Origin: Aeromonas hydrophila subsp. hydrophila ATCC 7966
GTDB lineage: Bacteria; Pseudomonadota; Gammaproteobacteria; Enterobacterales; Aeromonadaceae
Assembly (NCBI RefSeq): GCF_000014805.1
Contig: NC_008570.1
Coordinates: forward strand, 1,989,001 to 2,053,000
Direction: 5' to 3'
DNA: 64,000 nucleotides
The notes below the pieces were generated by a model. That model was not told the origin of the DNA. It did no database searches and worked only from the letters and a program-made list of their open reading frames with translations. The position numbers were made by a program, and so were the translations under genes. Shown here piece after piece: positions 48,627 through 61,032 of the stretch. Each line of letters starts with the position of its first letter. Positions within the stretch are counted from its first letter, which is position 1.

Positions 48627-51149
48627 TTGGCCGATAAAAAGCTGTTTACTCCTTTATCAGGTACACAACGGATCTTCGAAGCCGTCTTGATCGCCATCAC
48701 CCTGATGGCTGCCTATCTCTTGCTTGCCCTGTTGTCCTACCACCCCGCCGATCCCGGTTGGTCCCAGACCTCCTGGCAAGGGGAGGTGAAAAACCTCGCC
48801 GGCAGCGCGGGGGCCTGGCTCGCCGACATCACCATGTTTACCTTCGGGGCGTTTTCCTATCTGGTTCCTCCCTTAGTCGTGCTGCTGGGCTGGAGCCTGT
48901 TCTGGCGCCCAAGCCGCCTGCTCGATGTGGATTACCTCACCCTGTCGGTGCGCATCGTCGGCTTCGTGCTGACCGTGCTCGGCATGTCCGCCATCGCCAG
49001 CATGAACTTCAATGATCTGCAGAATTTTTCCGCCGGCGGCCTGGTGGGGGACGTGATCTCCTCCGCCGTGGTGCCGCTGTTTGGCGGGGTCGGTGCCAAC
49101 CTGATGCTGCTCTGCTTTGTGGCCACCGGCATCACCCTGTTCACCGGCTGGTCCTGGCTGACCATCGTCGAGCGAATCGGGGCCGCCTGCACCGGTTCGG
49201 TCAGCGCCGTTTACCATTTTCCCACCACCCTCGGCCGCTGGTTGACCGGCGGCTGGCGCCAGCCTCGGGTTGAGGGACCGGATCCCTTGCTGGAAGGGGG
49301 CGTGGGTGCCATCGAGCTCGATGACGAGGAAGATGAACCGCACTCCAGCTGGACCCGTCGTCCCAAGGAAAAAGCCGCAACCAAGAGCCAGAAGGCCAAG
49401 TCCGATGAGTGGCTGCCCGAGCTTGATGAGGATACCTTCCAGTTCGACCCGCAGTTTGACGATGAAGATGACGAGCCGGCCCCGGTAGCCAAGGCCAAGC
49501 GAGCCGCCACCAACGGTGCCCGTCGTCAGCCAGCCCTGGTCACGGCCGATGACGAGGACGATGATCTGGATCTGCCCTGGGCGGAAGGGGATGAAGAGGC
49601 GCCTGCGCCGGCTGCTCCCACGCCCGGCAAGCCCAAGCGCCGCCTGCAACCTGGGCTGCCCCCCTTGCCCAGCATCGAGCTGCTGGATCGTCCGCCCGCC
49701 AAGACCCAGATGATGAGCAAGGACGAGCTGGAGCGCATGGGCCGGCTGGTGGAGGCGAAACTGGCCGACTACAACGTGCAGGCCAAGGTGGTGGGTGTCT
49801 ATCCGGGCCCCGTCATCACCCGTTTCGAACTGGATCTGGCGCCTGGCATGAAGGCGAGCAAGATCACCAACCTCTCCCGCGATCTGGCCCGCTCTCTGTC
49901 GGCCAGCAGCGTGCGGGTGGTGGAAGTGATCCCGGGCAAGACGTTCGTCGGGATCGAGCTGCCCAACCGGGTGCGTCAGACCGTCTACCTGCGCGAGACC
50001 CTCGACTGTGACGCCTTCCGCGACAGCCGCAACCCGCTCACCATGGGGTTGGGTCAGGACATCGCCGGCGAACCCGTGGTGGTGAACCTCGCCAAGATGC
50101 CCCATCTGCTGGTGGCCGGTACCACCGGCTCCGGTAAGTCGGTGGGGGTGAACACCATGATCATCTCCATGCTCTACAAGTCGACGCCGGACGATCTGCG
50201 CTTCATCATGATCGACCCCAAGATGCTGGAGCTGTCGGTCTACGAGGGGATCCCCCATCTGCTGACCGAGGTGGTGACCGACATGAAGGACGCCGCCAAC
50301 GCCCTGCGCTGGTGCGTGGGCGAGATGGAGCGTCGCTACAAGCTGATGTCGGCGGTCGGGGTGCGCAACCTCAAGGGCTACAACGACAAGGTGCTGGCGG
50401 CCATCGAGGAAGGGGAACCCCTGCTGGATCCGCTGTGGCGTCCGGGCGACTCCATGGACCAGATGCCGCCTGAGCTGGAAAAACTGCCCCACATCGTCGT
50501 GGTGGTGGACGAGTTTGCCGACATGATGATGATCGTCGGCAAGAAGGTGGAGGAGCTGATCGCCCGTATCGCCCAGAAGGCGCGGGCGGCCGGTATCCAC
50601 CTGATCCTCGCGACCCAGCGTCCGTCGGTGGATGTCATTACCGGTCTTATCAAGGCCAACATCCCGACCCGTATCTCGTTCCAGGTGTCGAGCAAGATCG
50701 ACTCCCGTACCATCATCGATCAGGGCGGCGCCGAATCCCTGCTCGGCATGGGCGACATGCTCTACATGCCGGCCGGTACCTCCAACCCGACCCGGGTGCA
50801 CGGCGCCTTTGTCGACGACCACGAGGTGCACAAGGTGGTGGCGGACTGGAAACTGCGCGGCGAGCCGAACTACATCGAGGAGATCCTCTCCGGTGAATCC
50901 GGCGGCGAGGGCGGCAGCGGCGAATATGGCGGTGGTGACGACGAAGAACTCGACCCCCTGTTCGACGAGGCGGTGGCCTTCGTGGTGGAGTCGCGCCGCG
51001 GCTCTACCTCCAGCGTGCAACGCAAGTTCAAGATTGGTTACAACCGGGCGGCCCGTCTCATCGAGCAGATGGAAAACCAGGGCATCGTCAGCGCCCCGGG
51101 CGGCAATGGTCAGCGCGACGTGCTGGCCCCGCCACCGGTACGGGACTAA
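48627..51149 (+). CDS. ftsK: FtsK, DNA translocase of the divisome
   Basis: 840 residues if started at TTG 48627, which has AGGAG 7 bp upstream; ATG 48603 in the same frame lacks a ribosome site. N-terminal membrane helices (about 15-180; [20 protein letters not shown] and others) anchor it at the septum. A Pro/Ala/acid-rich linker of only about 140 residues follows, much shorter than in E. coli. The motor has Walker A GTTGSGKS and Walker [11 protein letters not shown]. The C-terminal gamma winged helix ([20 protein letters not shown]) reads KOPS sites. It clears chromosome dimers with XerCD. Confidence 0.95.
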
Positions 51150-51170
51150 GCCTTACCCCTCTATCATCCT

Positions 51171-51200
51171 GGCCATGCCCCCTGCGGGCGTGGCCTTTTA
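51171..51200 (+). terminator. Hairpin between ftsK and lolA
   Basis: GGCCATGCCC and GGGCGTGGCC (one G-U pair) followed by TTTTA. Moderate intrinsic terminator. Confidence 0.6.
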
Positions 51201-51214
51201 TCGAGATAGCCGTT

Positions 51215-51835
51215 ATGAAAAGCATGATGAAAAAACAACTGTTGATGGGCACTGTGCTGCTGGTTGCCAGCAGCCAGGTATGGGCTGACGCGGCCAGCGA
51301 TCTCAAGCAGAAGCTGGCGGGGGTGAGCCTCTTCTCCGCCAAGTTTGCCCAGACCGTCTATGACAGCAAGGGCAAGGAGCTGCAGCGCGCCGGCGGCGAT
51401 CTGCTGGTGCAGCGCCCCAATCGCTTCAACTGGCACACCACCTCGCCGGACGAGAGCCTGATCGTGGCCGATGGCAAGGATGTCTGGGTCTATGATCCCT
51501 TCGTCGAGCAGGTCACCGCCCTCAAGATGAAGGATGCGGTGCTCAACACCCCCTTTGTACTGATCGCCGGCAACGACAACAGCCTCTGGAAGAACTATGA
51601 CGTGACCCAGGAAGGGGATGTCTATACCGTCACCAGTCGCAACCAGGACGAGCTGATCGCCTCCTTCCGCATCACCTTCGACAGGCAGAACAACATCAGC
51701 CGCTTCGACGTGAAAGAGGCCCAGGGCCAGTGGAGCGAGTTCACCCTGAGCAACTTCAACCGCAAGCCGGTGCTCAAGGGCAACGAATTTGTCTTCAAGA
51801 TCCCGAAGGGGGTCGCGCTGGACGATCAGCGCTGA
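51215..51835 (+). CDS. lolA: LolA, periplasmic lipoprotein carrier
   Basis: 206 residues with a signal peptide ([20 protein letters not shown]). The LolA fold is marked by [40 protein letters not shown] and [16 protein letters not shown]. It shuttles lipoproteins from LolCDE to LolB, which matters here for TssJ, the Sel1 protein and SapA. An internal ATG three codons in is an alternative start. The stop overlaps the ATG of a mini-ORF (TGATG). Confidence 0.97.
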
Positions 51836-51912
51836 TGAGCAGGCGGTCGCTGGATTTCGCGTCGGCCCATCTGCCAATGGATGGGCGTGACGCTGGGGGT
51901 CAATACCGATGA
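51835..51912 (+). CDS. Mini-ORF 1, diverged copy of the rarA start
   Basis: 25 codons reading [18 protein letters not shown] and ending GGQYR. The ATG overlaps the lolA stop (TGATG) and its own TGA overlaps the next ATG (ATGA). The first ten codons match those of rarA ([10 protein letters not shown]). It arose by tandem duplication of the rarA start region, and may act only in translational coupling. Confidence 0.5.
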   Translation: MSRRSLDFASAHLPMDGRDAGGQYR

Positions 51913-51980
51913 GTAACCTCTTGTTGGATGTCTCGTCGGGCCGTTTTTCCATGGCGGTATGCGTGGGTCAATACAGATGA
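51909..51980 (+). CDS. Mini-ORF 2, diverged copy of the rarA start
   Basis: 23 codons reading [17 protein letters not shown] and ending VGQYR, overlapping the rarA ATG by 4 bp (ATGA). It has the same layout and the same GQYR end as mini-ORF 1. It is probably a relay for ribosomes moving from lolA to rarA. Confidence 0.5.
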   Translation: MSNLLLDVSSGRFSMAVCVGQYR

Positions 51981-53314
51981 GCAACTTGTCGCTGGATTTC
52001 TCGTCGGACTTTCGTCCGTTGGCGGCCCGGATGCGGCCGCAAACCCTCGAGCAGTACATCGGTCAACAACATATCCTGGGGCCTGACAAGCCCCTGCGCA
52101 AAGCGATCCTGGCCGGCCACTGCCACTCCATGATCCTGTGGGGGCCTCCCGGCACCGGCAAGACCACGCTGGCCGAGCTGATGGCCCACTACTGCCAGGC
52201 CGAGGTCGAGCGGCTCTCGGCGGTCACCTCCGGTATCAAGGAGATCCGCGCCGCCATCGACAAGGCCAAGGAGAACAGCTGGCGCGGGGTGCGCACCATC
52301 CTGTTCGTGGACGAGGTGCACCGTTTCAACAAGAGCCAGCAGGACGTGTTCCTGCCTCACATCGAAGATGGCACCATCACCTTCATCGGTGCCACCACCG
52401 AAAACCCCTCGTTCGAACTGAACAACGCGCTGCTCTCCCGGGCCCGGGTCTATCTGCTCAAACGGCTGGAGGAGGAGGACATCCTCACCCTGATCGATCA
52501 GGCGATGCAGGACGCTCGCGGGCTCAATGATCCGGCGCTGACCTTCGCCCCCGGGGTGAAGGAGGCGCTGGCCAAAGCGGTGGATGGGGACGGGCGCAAG
52601 TCCCTCAACTACCTGGAGCTGCTGGCCGACATGGCCGAGCCTGACGGCAGCGGCCACAAGCTTATCGACAGCACCCTGCTGGCCGCCGTGGTGGGGGAGC
52701 ACGTGGCGCGCTTCGACAAGGGGGGCGATCACTTCTACGACCTCATCTCGGCGGTGCACAAGTCCATTCGCGGCTCGGCGCCGGATGCGGCGCTCTACTG
52801 GTATGCCCGCATGGTGAGCGCCGGTTGCGATCCGCTCTATATTGCGCGCCGGTTGCTGGCGATTGCCTCCGAGGACGTGGGCAATGCCGACCCGCGAGCC
52901 ATGCAGGTGGCGCTCTCGGCCTGGGACTGCTTCCACCGCATCGGACCGGCGGAAGGGGAGCGGGCCATTGCCCAGGCGATCGTCTATCTCGCCTGCGCGC
53001 CCAAGAGCAATGCGGTTTACACCGCCTGGAAGGCGGCGCTTCACGATGCCAAGAACCTGCCGGACTTCGAGGTGCCGCCGCACCTGCGCAATGCACCGAC
53101 CAAGCTGATGAGCGAGCTGGGCTATGGCGCCGAGTACCGTTACGCCCACGACGAGCCCGGTGCCTATGCCGCCGGCGAGCAGTACTTCCCGCCCGAGCTG
53201 GCCGGCAAGCAGTACTATCAGCCCACCGAGCGTGGGCTGGAGAAGCAGATAGCCCAGAAGCTCGACTATCTGCATGAGCTGGATCGGCAGAGCCCGCGGC
53301 AACGGGACAAATAG
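51977..53314 (+). CDS. rarA: RarA (MgsA), recombination factor AAA+ ATPase
   Basis: 445 residues from the ATG at 51977, which gives the family start [20 protein letters not shown]. Walker A is GPPGTGKT and Walker [17 protein letters not shown]. The sensor 1 region [12 protein letters not shown] and the C-terminal tetramerisation part ([39 protein letters not shown]) are intact. It acts at stalled replication forks. It is co-transcribed with lolA, as in E. coli, and serS follows. Confidence 0.97.
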   Translation: MSNLSLDFSSDFRPLAARMRPQTLEQYIGQQHILGPDKPLRKAILAGHCHSMILWGPPGTGKTTLAELMAHYCQAEVERLSAVTSGIKEIRAAIDKAKENSWRGVRTILFVDEVHRFNKSQQDVFLPHIEDGTITFIGATTENPSFELNNALLSRARVYLLKRLEEEDILTLIDQAMQDARGLNDPALTFAPGVKEALAKAVDGDGRKSLNYLELLADMAEPDGSGHKLIDSTLLAAVVGEHVARFDKGGDHFYDLISAVHKSIRGSAPDAALYWYARMVSAGCDPLYIARRLLAIASEDVGNADPRAMQVALSAWDCFHRIGPAEGERAIAQAIVYLACAPKSNAVYTAWKAALHDAKNLPDFEVPPHLRNAPTKLMSELGYGAEYRYAHDEPGAYAAGEQYFPPELAGKQYYQPTERGLEKQIAQKLDYLHELDRQSPRQRDK

Positions 53315-54949
<1,635 letters not shown>

Positions 54950-54965
54950 GCGCTCATTGCAGACG

Positions 54966-54993
54966 ACAACGCCATGGCATGCCATGGCGTTGT
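54966..54993. repeat. 28-bp perfect palindrome after serS
   Basis: A fully self-complementary sequence centred between 54979 and 54980, with core CCATGGCATGCCATGG. It would form a stem with almost no loop. There is no T-tract, so either a weak serS terminator or a DNA-binding site. Confidence 0.65.
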
Positions 54994-55083
54994 GCATTAT
55001 GGCGTCGGTCAACCGTTTCAATGGGCAGTGAATGCGCTGGTTCGCCGCCTGTTTGAACCGTTAACACATTTTTATCAAGCATT

Positions 55084-55099
55084 GCGCAATCGTTTTTGT
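55084..55099 (+). promoter_or_regulatory. PurR operator upstream of cvpA-purF
   Basis: GCGCAATCGTTTTTGT matches the pur box ANGCAANCGNTTNCNT at all but two defined positions. It is 37 bp before the cvpA start, the place where PurR represses cvpA-purF in E. coli. Confidence 0.6.
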
Positions 55100-55135
55100 T
55101 AGACTGCGCCGCAATTTCGCAGGACATCTTTTTCT

Positions 55136-55624
55136 ATGGTCTGGATTGATTACGCCATCATCGGCATCGTCGGTTTTTCTGCTCTCATCAGCCTGGTGCG
55201 CGGCTTCGTCAAGGAGGCCATGTCCCTTGTCACCTGGTTCGTCGCCTTCTTCATCGCCAGCCATTTCTATTCGGATCTCGCCATCTACTTCACCTCGTTC
55301 AGCGACCCACTGGTGCGCAACGGCCTGGCCATCGCCGCCCTGTTCGTGGCGACCCTGATCCTCGGCAGCGTGGTGAACTACGTGGTGGGGCTGTTGGTAG
55401 ACAAGACGGGGCTGTCCGGCACCGATCGGGTGCTTGGCATCTGTTTTGGCGCTATTCGCGGGGTACTGATCGTCAGTGCCCTGCTTTTTTTCATGGATAC
55501 CTTCACCAACCTCTCCCAGAGCGACTGGTGGACGGCGTCCAAGCTGGTGCCCGAGTTCAAGCCGGTCATCCAGTGGTTTTTCGGGTTCATGCTGAACTCA
55601 TCGAGTTTTCTTAAACAGGTATAG
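55136..55624 (+). CDS. cvpA: CvpA family inner-membrane protein
   Basis: 162 residues with four predicted membrane helices (IDYAIIGIVGFSALISLVRG, VTWFVAFFIASHF, GLAIAALFVATLILGSVVNY, IRGVLIVSALLFFM). The conserved GFVKEAMSL and DRVLGICFGAIRG motifs fit CvpA. It is required for colicin V export in E. coli and envelope stress tolerance; the molecular role is unsettled. It precedes purF by 21 bp in one operon. Confidence 0.95.
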   Translation: MVWIDYAIIGIVGFSALISLVRGFVKEAMSLVTWFVAFFIASHFYSDLAIYFTSFSDPLVRNGLAIAALFVATLILGSVVNYVVGLLVDKTGLSGTDRVLGICFGAIRGVLIVSALLFFMDTFTNLSQSDWWTASKLVPEFKPVIQWFFGFMLNSSSFLKQV

Positions 55625-55645
55625 TGACTTCGAGGTAGCAAAGAC

Positions 55646-57166
55646 ATGTGTGGTATTGTCGGTATAGTTGGCACCACCCCCGTCAATCAGGCCCTCTACG
55701 ACGCCTTGACGGTGTTGCAGCACAGGGGACAGGATGCCGCCGGGATCGTGACCATTGACAGTGGAAACTTCCGGCAACGCAAGGCCAACGGCCTGGTGAA
55801 GGACGTGTTTGAAGTGCGTCACATGCAGCGCTTGAAAGGGCATATCGGCATAGGACATGTCAGATATCCCACCGCAGGCAGCTCCAGTGCCGCTGAAGCC
55901 CAACCTTTTTACGTGAACTCCCCCTACGGCATGGTGCTGGCCCACAACGGCAACCTCACCAACGCCAAGGAGCTCAAGGAGCAGCAGTTCAAGGTGGCCC
56001 GTCGCCACATCAACACCACCTCGGACTCCGAGGTGCTGCTGAACGTGCTGGCGCACGAGCTGGATCTCTGCGACAAGATGGCGTTGCGCCCGGAAGACAT
56101 CTTCTCGGCGGTGCGCAAGGTGCACCAGCAGATCCGCGGTGCCTATGCCGTGGTCTCCCTGGTGATCGGCCACGGCCTCATCGGTTTTCGCGACCCCAAC
56201 GGCATTCGCCCGCTGATCCTGGGCCGCCGGGTCGACGAGCAGGGGCAGGTGGAGTACATGCTCGCCTCCGAGAGCGTGGCGCTTGACGCCATCGGTTTCG
56301 AAACGGTGCGCGACGTCGCGCCGGGGGAGGCCATCTACATCACCGAGCAGGGCCAGCTCTTCTCCGAGCAGTGTGCGGAGAACCCGCAGATGAGCTCCTG
56401 CATCTTCGAATACGTCTACTTCGCCCGCCCTGATTCGTGCATCGACAAGGTGTCGGTCTATGCCGCCCGCCTCAACATGGGTCGCAAGCTGGGCCAGAAG
56501 ATTGCCCGCGAGTGGGAAGATCTCGACGTGGACGTGGTCATCCCCATCCCCGAGACCTCCTGCGACGTGGCGCTGGAGATCGCCCACACCCTGGACTTGC
56601 CCTATCGTCAGGGCTTCGTGAAGAACCGCTACATAGGCCGTACCTTCATCATGCCGGGCCAGACCCAGCGCAAGAAGTCGGTGCGCCGCAAGCTCAATGC
56701 CATCAGCTCCGAGTTCAAAGGCAAGAAGGTGTTGCTGGTGGACGATTCCATCGTGCGCGGGACCACTTCCGAGCAGATCATCCAGATGGCCCGTGAAGCG
56801 GGGGCAGCCAAGGTCTACTTCGCCTCGGCGGCGCCGGAAATTCGCTTCCCCAACGTCTACGGCATCGACATGCCCACCGCCAACGAGCTGATCGCCCACG
56901 GCCGGGAAGTTGAAGAGGTGTGCAAGCTGATTGGCGCCGACGGCCTCATCTTCCAGGATCTGGAAGATCTGGAAGCGGCGGTGCGGGAGATCAACCCCGA
57001 GCTGCGCCACTTCGAGACCTCGGTGTTCAACGGTCACTACGTCACCTCCGACGTGGATCAATCCTACCTCGACCACCTCAACGCCATGCGCAGCGATGAC
57101 AACAAGGCGGTGCGCGAGTGGCAGGAAGGCACCAGCAACCTGGAAATTTTTAACGAAGGCAGTTAA
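55646..57166 (+). CDS. purF: Amidophosphoribosyltransferase
   Basis: 506 residues. The N-terminal nucleophile Cys2 (MCGIVGIVG) opens the glutaminase domain, with [12 protein letters not shown] and HNGNLTN. The phosphoribosyltransferase domain has the PRPP loop [17 protein letters not shown]. It makes phosphoribosylamine from PRPP and glutamine, the first committed step of purine synthesis, and is feedback-inhibited by purine nucleotides. Confidence 0.98.
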   Translation: MCGIVGIVGTTPVNQALYDALTVLQHRGQDAAGIVTIDSGNFRQRKANGLVKDVFEVRHMQRLKGHIGIGHVRYPTAGSSSAAEAQPFYVNSPYGMVLAHNGNLTNAKELKEQQFKVARRHINTTSDSEVLLNVLAHELDLCDKMALRPEDIFSAVRKVHQQIRGAYAVVSLVIGHGLIGFRDPNGIRPLILGRRVDEQGQVEYMLASESVALDAIGFETVRDVAPGEAIYITEQGQLFSEQCAENPQMSSCIFEYVYFARPDSCIDKVSVYAARLNMGRKLGQKIAREWEDLDVDVVIPIPETSCDVALEIAHTLDLPYRQGFVKNRYIGRTFIMPGQTQRKKSVRRKLNAISSEFKGKKVLLVDDSIVRGTTSEQIIQMAREAGAAKVYFASAAPEIRFPNVYGIDMPTANELIAHGREVEEVCKLIGADGLIFQDLEDLEAAVREINPELRHFETSVFNGHYVTSDVDQSYLDHLNAMRSDDNKAVREWQEGTSNLEIFNEGS

Positions 57167-57196
57167 ACGTTTTCCACGCTGGGGTGTTGCAACGAG

Positions 57197-57224
57197 ATGG
57201 GGGCCCAGGCCCCCATTGTTGTTT
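57197..57224 (+). terminator. Terminator after purF
   Basis: ATGGGGGCC and GGCCCCCAT arms, followed by TGTTGTTTCC. Confidence 0.7.
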
Positions 57225-57351
57225 CCGCTCGCCGAAAAGGATGTGGTATCTGCTTGAAAAAGCAGCGTTTGTATCCGCAGCTATGGGCAGTGGCGGCGGG
57301 ATCCGCTAGCATGGGTCGCCGCCGTATCAACCCGAACAGACGAGAATTCAG

Positions 57352-58110
57352 ATGGATGACCTGCTAGCCCCCGTGCGCCAGTTTTTGCACTGCGAGACCC
57401 CGGATGCGTGGATCGAGATGGCGCGGGATCCCGCCTGGCTGCCGACCCTGCTCATCGATCACGCCAACTGCGAGAACAAGGCCGCGCTCACCGCCCACAG
57501 CCTGGTGCGCCGCTACTGCCTGCCCAAGGGCAAGCGTCATCTGTTGCCCAAGCTGGAGTTCTATCGGGAGCTGGATGCCATCCCGGAGAAAGCCGAGATC
57601 CTGGGCAAGCGCAGCATGGGGGAGTCCGAACGCTCGGTCTTTGCCGAGCTGGAGCGCAATCCGTTGCTGTTTCCCATGGTGCGGCTCATTCAGGAGGAGC
57701 TGCACCACTTCGAGCAGGTGCTGGAGATCATGCAGGCCCGCGACATTCCCTATGGCCCGGTGACCGCCTCCCGCTATGCCCGCAACCTGATGCAGCATGT
57801 GCGTACCCACGAGCCCGCCACCATCGTCGACAAACTGATCATCGGCGCCTATATCGAGGCGCGCTCCTGCGAGCGGTTTGCCAAGCTGGCGCCCCATCTG
57901 GACGAGGAGCTGGGCCGTTTCTACGTCTCCTTGCTGCGCTCCGAGGCGCGCCACTATCAGGACTATCTGGCGCTGGCCGAGCAATATGCGGGGGAGGACA
58001 TCAGTGAACGGGTGGCCTTCTTCGGTCAGGTGGAGGCGGAGCTGATCCGCTCGCCGGATCCGCAGTTCCGGTTCCATAGCGGTCTTCCTGTCAGATCTGA
58101 CAGTTGTTGA
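57352..58110 (+). CDS. miaE: MiaE, tRNA 2-methylthio-N6-isopentenyl-adenosine hydroxylase
   Basis: 252 residues. It is a ferritin-like diiron enzyme that hydroxylates ms2i6A37 in tRNA. Ligand motifs are visible as IDHANCENKAA, QEELHHFEQVLEIM (ExxH), YIEARSCERF and LRSEARHYQDYL (ExxH). The start MDDLLAPVRQFLHCETPDAW and length suit the family. Confidence 0.95.
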   Translation: MDDLLAPVRQFLHCETPDAWIEMARDPAWLPTLLIDHANCENKAALTAHSLVRRYCLPKGKRHLLPKLEFYRELDAIPEKAEILGKRSMGESERSVFAELERNPLLFPMVRLIQEELHHFEQVLEIMQARDIPYGPVTASRYARNLMQHVRTHEPATIVDKLIIGAYIEARSCERFAKLAPHLDEELGRFYVSLLRSEARHYQDYLALAEQYAGEDISERVAFFGQVEAELIRSPDPQFRFHSGLPVRSDSC

Positions 58111-58177
58111 CGGGCAGGGCGCTGCCTACCATTGCAGCGTTCCTACTACGAGCGACGCATTCATTTTTGAGCGCAAT

Positions 58178-58205
58178 TCCCGGCCCCTGAGCCGGGATTT
58201 TTTTG
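58178..58205 (+). terminator. Terminator after miaE
   Basis: CCCGGC (58179-58184) and GCCGGG (58191-58196) followed by ATTTTTTTG. Confidence 0.85.
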
Positions 58206-58239
58206 TCTCTTTTTCAGGCGCGACAACGGCGGGCAAGGG

Positions 58240-58257
58240 CCGGCGGCGAGCCGCCGG
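58240..58257 (-). repeat. G+C-rich hairpin after sapF
   Basis: CCGGCGGC and GCCGCCGG with a 2-nt gap, 8 bp beyond the sapF stop on the minus strand. Likely ends or protects the sap mRNA; no T-tract follows. Confidence 0.5.
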
Positions 58258-58264
58258 GCGCGGA

Positions 58265-59050
58265 TCAGCGGCGGTATTCGTTGTTGTAGTTCTGGATGAG
58301 GCGCCGGGTCACCTCGTGCTGGGGATCGGCGAACACCTTGAGGGTCTTGCCGCGCTCCACCACCCGCCCTTCGTGCATCACCAGCACCTCGTCGCTGATG
58401 TGGCTCACCACCCCCAGATCGTTGGCCACCAGCACATAGCTCAGCCCCATGGTCTCCTGCATCTCCAGCAGCAGGTTGATGATCTGGGAGCGCACCGAGA
58501 TATCCAGGGTGGAGAGCGCCTCGTCGGCCACCACGATCTTGGGGTTGAGGATCAGTGCCCGTGCCAGCGCCACCCGCTGCTGCTGACCGGCGGAGAGCAT
58601 CTGCGGATAGAAGAGGGCGTGGTCAGCCAGCATGCCCACCATGCGCAGGGTCTGCACCACCTTGTCGCGCCGCTCCTCCTCGGTCATCTCGGTGTTGAGG
58701 CGCAGCGGCGTCTCCAGGATCTGGCCGACCCGGATCTTGCGATTGAGGGAGGAGTTGGGGTCCTGGAAGATCATCCGCAGCAGCTTGCAGCGGGTCTGAT
58801 AGTCGCCGTGGATCATCGGCTGCCCCTCGATGGCGATCTCGCCACCGCTCGGCTCTATCATGCCCGCCAGAATGCGGGCCAGGGTGCTCTTGCCGGAGCC
58901 GGCCTCGCCGACGATGGCCAGGGTCTGGCCCACCTCGAGATCAAAGGAGAGCGGCTTGATGGCTTCCACCGCCCGGCGTCGAAACAGGCCGGTGCGGTTC
59001 TGATAGGTCTTGCACAGGCCCCTGACCTGCAACAGGGAGGGTTCGATCAC
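58265..59050 (-). CDS. sapF: SapF, peptide ABC transporter ATPase
   Basis: 261 residues from a GTG at 59050, which has AAGGAG 8 bp upstream; the ATG 27 bp earlier has none. Walker A GEAGSGKST, signature LSAGQQQRVALARAL and Walker B PKIVVADEAL are intact. It energises the SapBC permease with SapD. In enterobacteria and Haemophilus the Sap system imports or resists antimicrobial peptides and supports K+ uptake or putrescine export. Confidence 0.94.
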   Translation of the reverse strand: MIEPSLLQVRGLCKTYQNRTGLFRRRAVEAIKPLSFDLEVGQTLAIVGEAGSGKSTLARILAGMIEPSGGEIAIEGQPMIHGDYQTRCKLLRMIFQDPNSSLNRKIRVGQILETPLRLNTEMTEEERRDKVVQTLRMVGMLADHALFYPQMLSAGQQQRVALARALILNPKIVVADEALSTLDISVRSQIINLLLEMQETMGLSYVLVANDLGVVSHISDEVLVMHEGRVVERGKTLKVFADPQHEVTRRLIQNYNNEYRR

Positions 59051-59105
59051 TGTCCTGGCTCCTTGGTGAGAGGGCATGCTGCCACGCTCTGATACGGGAT
59101 TGAAT

Positions 59106-60104
59106 TCACTTTTTGGGCTCTTCCATGTTCAACGGGAAGTGGCAGCTGAACTGGTGCCCCTTGATCTTGCTCATCAGCGGGGTCTGCACGCACTGCTTCT
59201 GGGCGTAGGGGCAGCGGGGGCCGAGCCGGCAACCGATGGGCAGGTGCTGCAGCGGCGGGATCACGCCGGGCAGGGTCTCCAGGCGCGACTTGTGGCGCAC
59301 CAGCTTGTCAAAGTCGGGGATCGACTTGAGCAGCGCATCGGTATAGGGGTGGTGCGGCGTCTCCAGGATCTGCTCCCGGGTGCCCACCTCCACCATCTGG
59401 CCGCAATACATCACGTTGATGGTGTCGGTCAGGTTGGCGATGGCGGCAATGTCGTTGCTGATGATGAGGATGGTGGTGTTGCCCAGCTTGTTCATCTTGT
59501 CCAGCAGCCGCAGGATCTGGGAATGGGTGGTGGATTCCATGGCACTGGTGGGCTCGTCCGCCACCAGCATGCGCGGCTGGTTGGCAATGGCCATGGCGAT
59601 CATCACCTTCTGGCACATGCCGTCCGACAGCTCGTGAGGGTAGGCCCGCATCACCTTGCGGTGATCCTTGACGCCGACCCGGTGCAGCAAGGCGATGGCC
59701 TTCTTCTTGCGCCACTGGAAGCGCTGCCAGAACTGCCCCTCGAAGGAGTCGGTCGGGATCGCCTCTTCCAGCTGGGTGCCGATCTCCTCGGAGGGGTCGA
59801 GACAGCTGATGGGGTCCTGGAAGATCATGGCGATCTCGCGGCCCATGATGCGGCGCCGCTCGCGAGGCGCCATGGTCAGCAAGTCCATGTCGTTGAAGCG
59901 CATCCGGTCGGCGCGCACCGTCCAGTTGTCCTTCTGGATGCCGACGATCACCTTGGCCACCAGGCTCTTGCCGGAGCCTGATTCGCCCACCAGGCCGCGG
60001 ATCTCCCCCTCGGCCAGGGTCAGGCTCACCTTGTCCACCGCCTTGACCTTGCCCTGCGGGGTGTCGATCTCGATGGTGAGGTTGCGTATGTCGAGCAGAG
60101 GCAT
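59106..60104 (-). CDS. sapD: SapD, peptide ABC transporter ATPase
   Basis: 332 residues. Walker A GESGSGKS, an opp/dpp-type signature region ([18 protein letters not shown], where LSGGQ is replaced by LSDGM), Walker [13 protein letters not shown], and a C-terminal oligopeptide-transporter extension with cysteines ([14 protein letters not shown]). The degenerate signature is also known in SapD of E. coli. The ATG overlaps the sapC stop by one base. Confidence 0.95.
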   Translation of the reverse strand: MPLLDIRNLTIEIDTPQGKVKAVDKVSLTLAEGEIRGLVGESGSGKSLVAKVIVGIQKDNWTVRADRMRFNDMDLLTMAPRERRRIMGREIAMIFQDPISCLDPSEEIGTQLEEAIPTDSFEGQFWQRFQWRKKKAIALLHRVGVKDHRKVMRAYPHELSDGMCQKVMIAMAIANQPRMLVADEPTSAMESTTHSQILRLLDKMNKLGNTTILIISNDIAAIANLTDTINVMYCGQMVEVGTREQILETPHHPYTDALLKSIPDFDKLVRHKSRLETLPGVIPPLQHLPIGCRLGPRCPYAQKQCVQTPLMSKIKGHQFSCHFPLNMEEPKK

Positions 60105-60997
60105 CAGTCATTCCCCTCTTTGAGTGCTTCGCGAATGCCTTCGCCAACCAGGTTGGTGACCAGCACGCTGAACAGGATGGCCATGCCCGGCAGGGTCACG
60201 GTCCAGGGGGCGAGATAGATGAGATCGCTGGAGTCGGCCAGCATGGCGCCCCATTCCGGTTGCGGTGACTGGGCGCCGAGGCCGAGAAAGCCCACTGCCG
60301 AGATGTCGAGGATGGCTGCCGACAGGGTGCGGGTGGTCTGGGCCACCAGGGTCTCGACGATGTTCGGCAAAATGGCCAGCCGCATGATGCGCAAGGGGGG
60401 CGAGCCGTCGAGCCGGCTGGCGATGATGTACTCCTTCTGCATCTCGGTGTGGACCGCGTTGTAGGTGGCCCGGATGAAGGGAGGGATCAGCGCCAGGGTG
60501 ATGGCGATCAGGGTATTGAACAGACCCGGCCCCAGGATGGCCACCATGATGATGGCCAGCAGCAGGGAGGGGATGGAGAGCAGGGTATCGAGCAGGTGGT
60601 GCAGCACGCTCGACTTGAGCCCCTTGCTCATGCCGCCGAGGATGCCGATGGCGGTACCCGCCACCATGGCGATCACCACCACCAGCAGGGCGTTGCCAAA
60701 GGTAAACCTGGCGCCCACCACCAGCCGGGAGAGGATGTCGCGCCCCAGATCGTCGGTACCGAGGAAATAATCGATGTTGCCGCTGTTGGCCCAGGAGGGG
60801 GCCAGCAGCAAGCGGGCGCTGTGCTGCTCGTCGATGCCGTAGGGCACCACCAGCGGGCCGAACAGGGTGATGAGCAGCAGGATCACGAAGCACCAGAGCC
60901 CTGCCATCGCCAGCGGATTGCGGCGATAGGAGGCCCAGGTCTGCTCCAGCGGCGAGAGGATCTTGAGCTCGGGGTAGAGGCTAGTCTTGTCTTGCAT
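60104..60997 (-). CDS. sapC: SapC, peptide ABC transporter permease
   Basis: 297 residues with about six membrane helices. An N-terminal OppC-like segment ([20 protein letters not shown]) is followed by the permease signature [20 protein letters not shown], near EAA-GxxxxxxxLP. It partners SapB. The stop shares an A with the sapD ATG (TGATG). Confidence 0.95.
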   Translation of the reverse strand: MQDKTSLYPELKILSPLEQTWASYRRNPLAMAGLWCFVILLLITLFGPLVVPYGIDEQHSARLLLAPSWANSGNIDYFLGTDDLGRDILSRLVVGARFTFGNALLVVVIAMVAGTAIGILGGMSKGLKSSVLHHLLDTLLSIPSLLLAIIMVAILGPGLFNTLIAITLALIPPFIRATYNAVHTEMQKEYIIASRLDGSPPLRIMRLAILPNIVETLVAQTTRTLSAAILDISAVGFLGLGAQSPQPEWGAMLADSSDLIYLAPWTVTLPGMAILFSVLVTNLVGEGIREALKEGND

Positions 60998-61032
60998 AGG
61001 ATTCCTGGCTCCGGGTCATGCCATGAGCACGT

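Larger units (their letters stand above)
51835..52018 (+). repeat. Triplicated rarA 5' end (tandem direct repeat, units of 74 and 68 bp)
   Basis: Three copies start at ATG 51835, 51909 and 51977. Each reads ATGAG-N6-10-TTGGAT/CTGGAT...TCGTCGG, and the spacers share GGGTCAATAC before the next ATG. The third copy is the real rarA start. Confidence 0.8.

Noticed and set aside
51835..52018. CRISPR-like array
   Set aside because: Only three diverged units, no constant spacer length, and each unit is a copy of the rarA start codon region.
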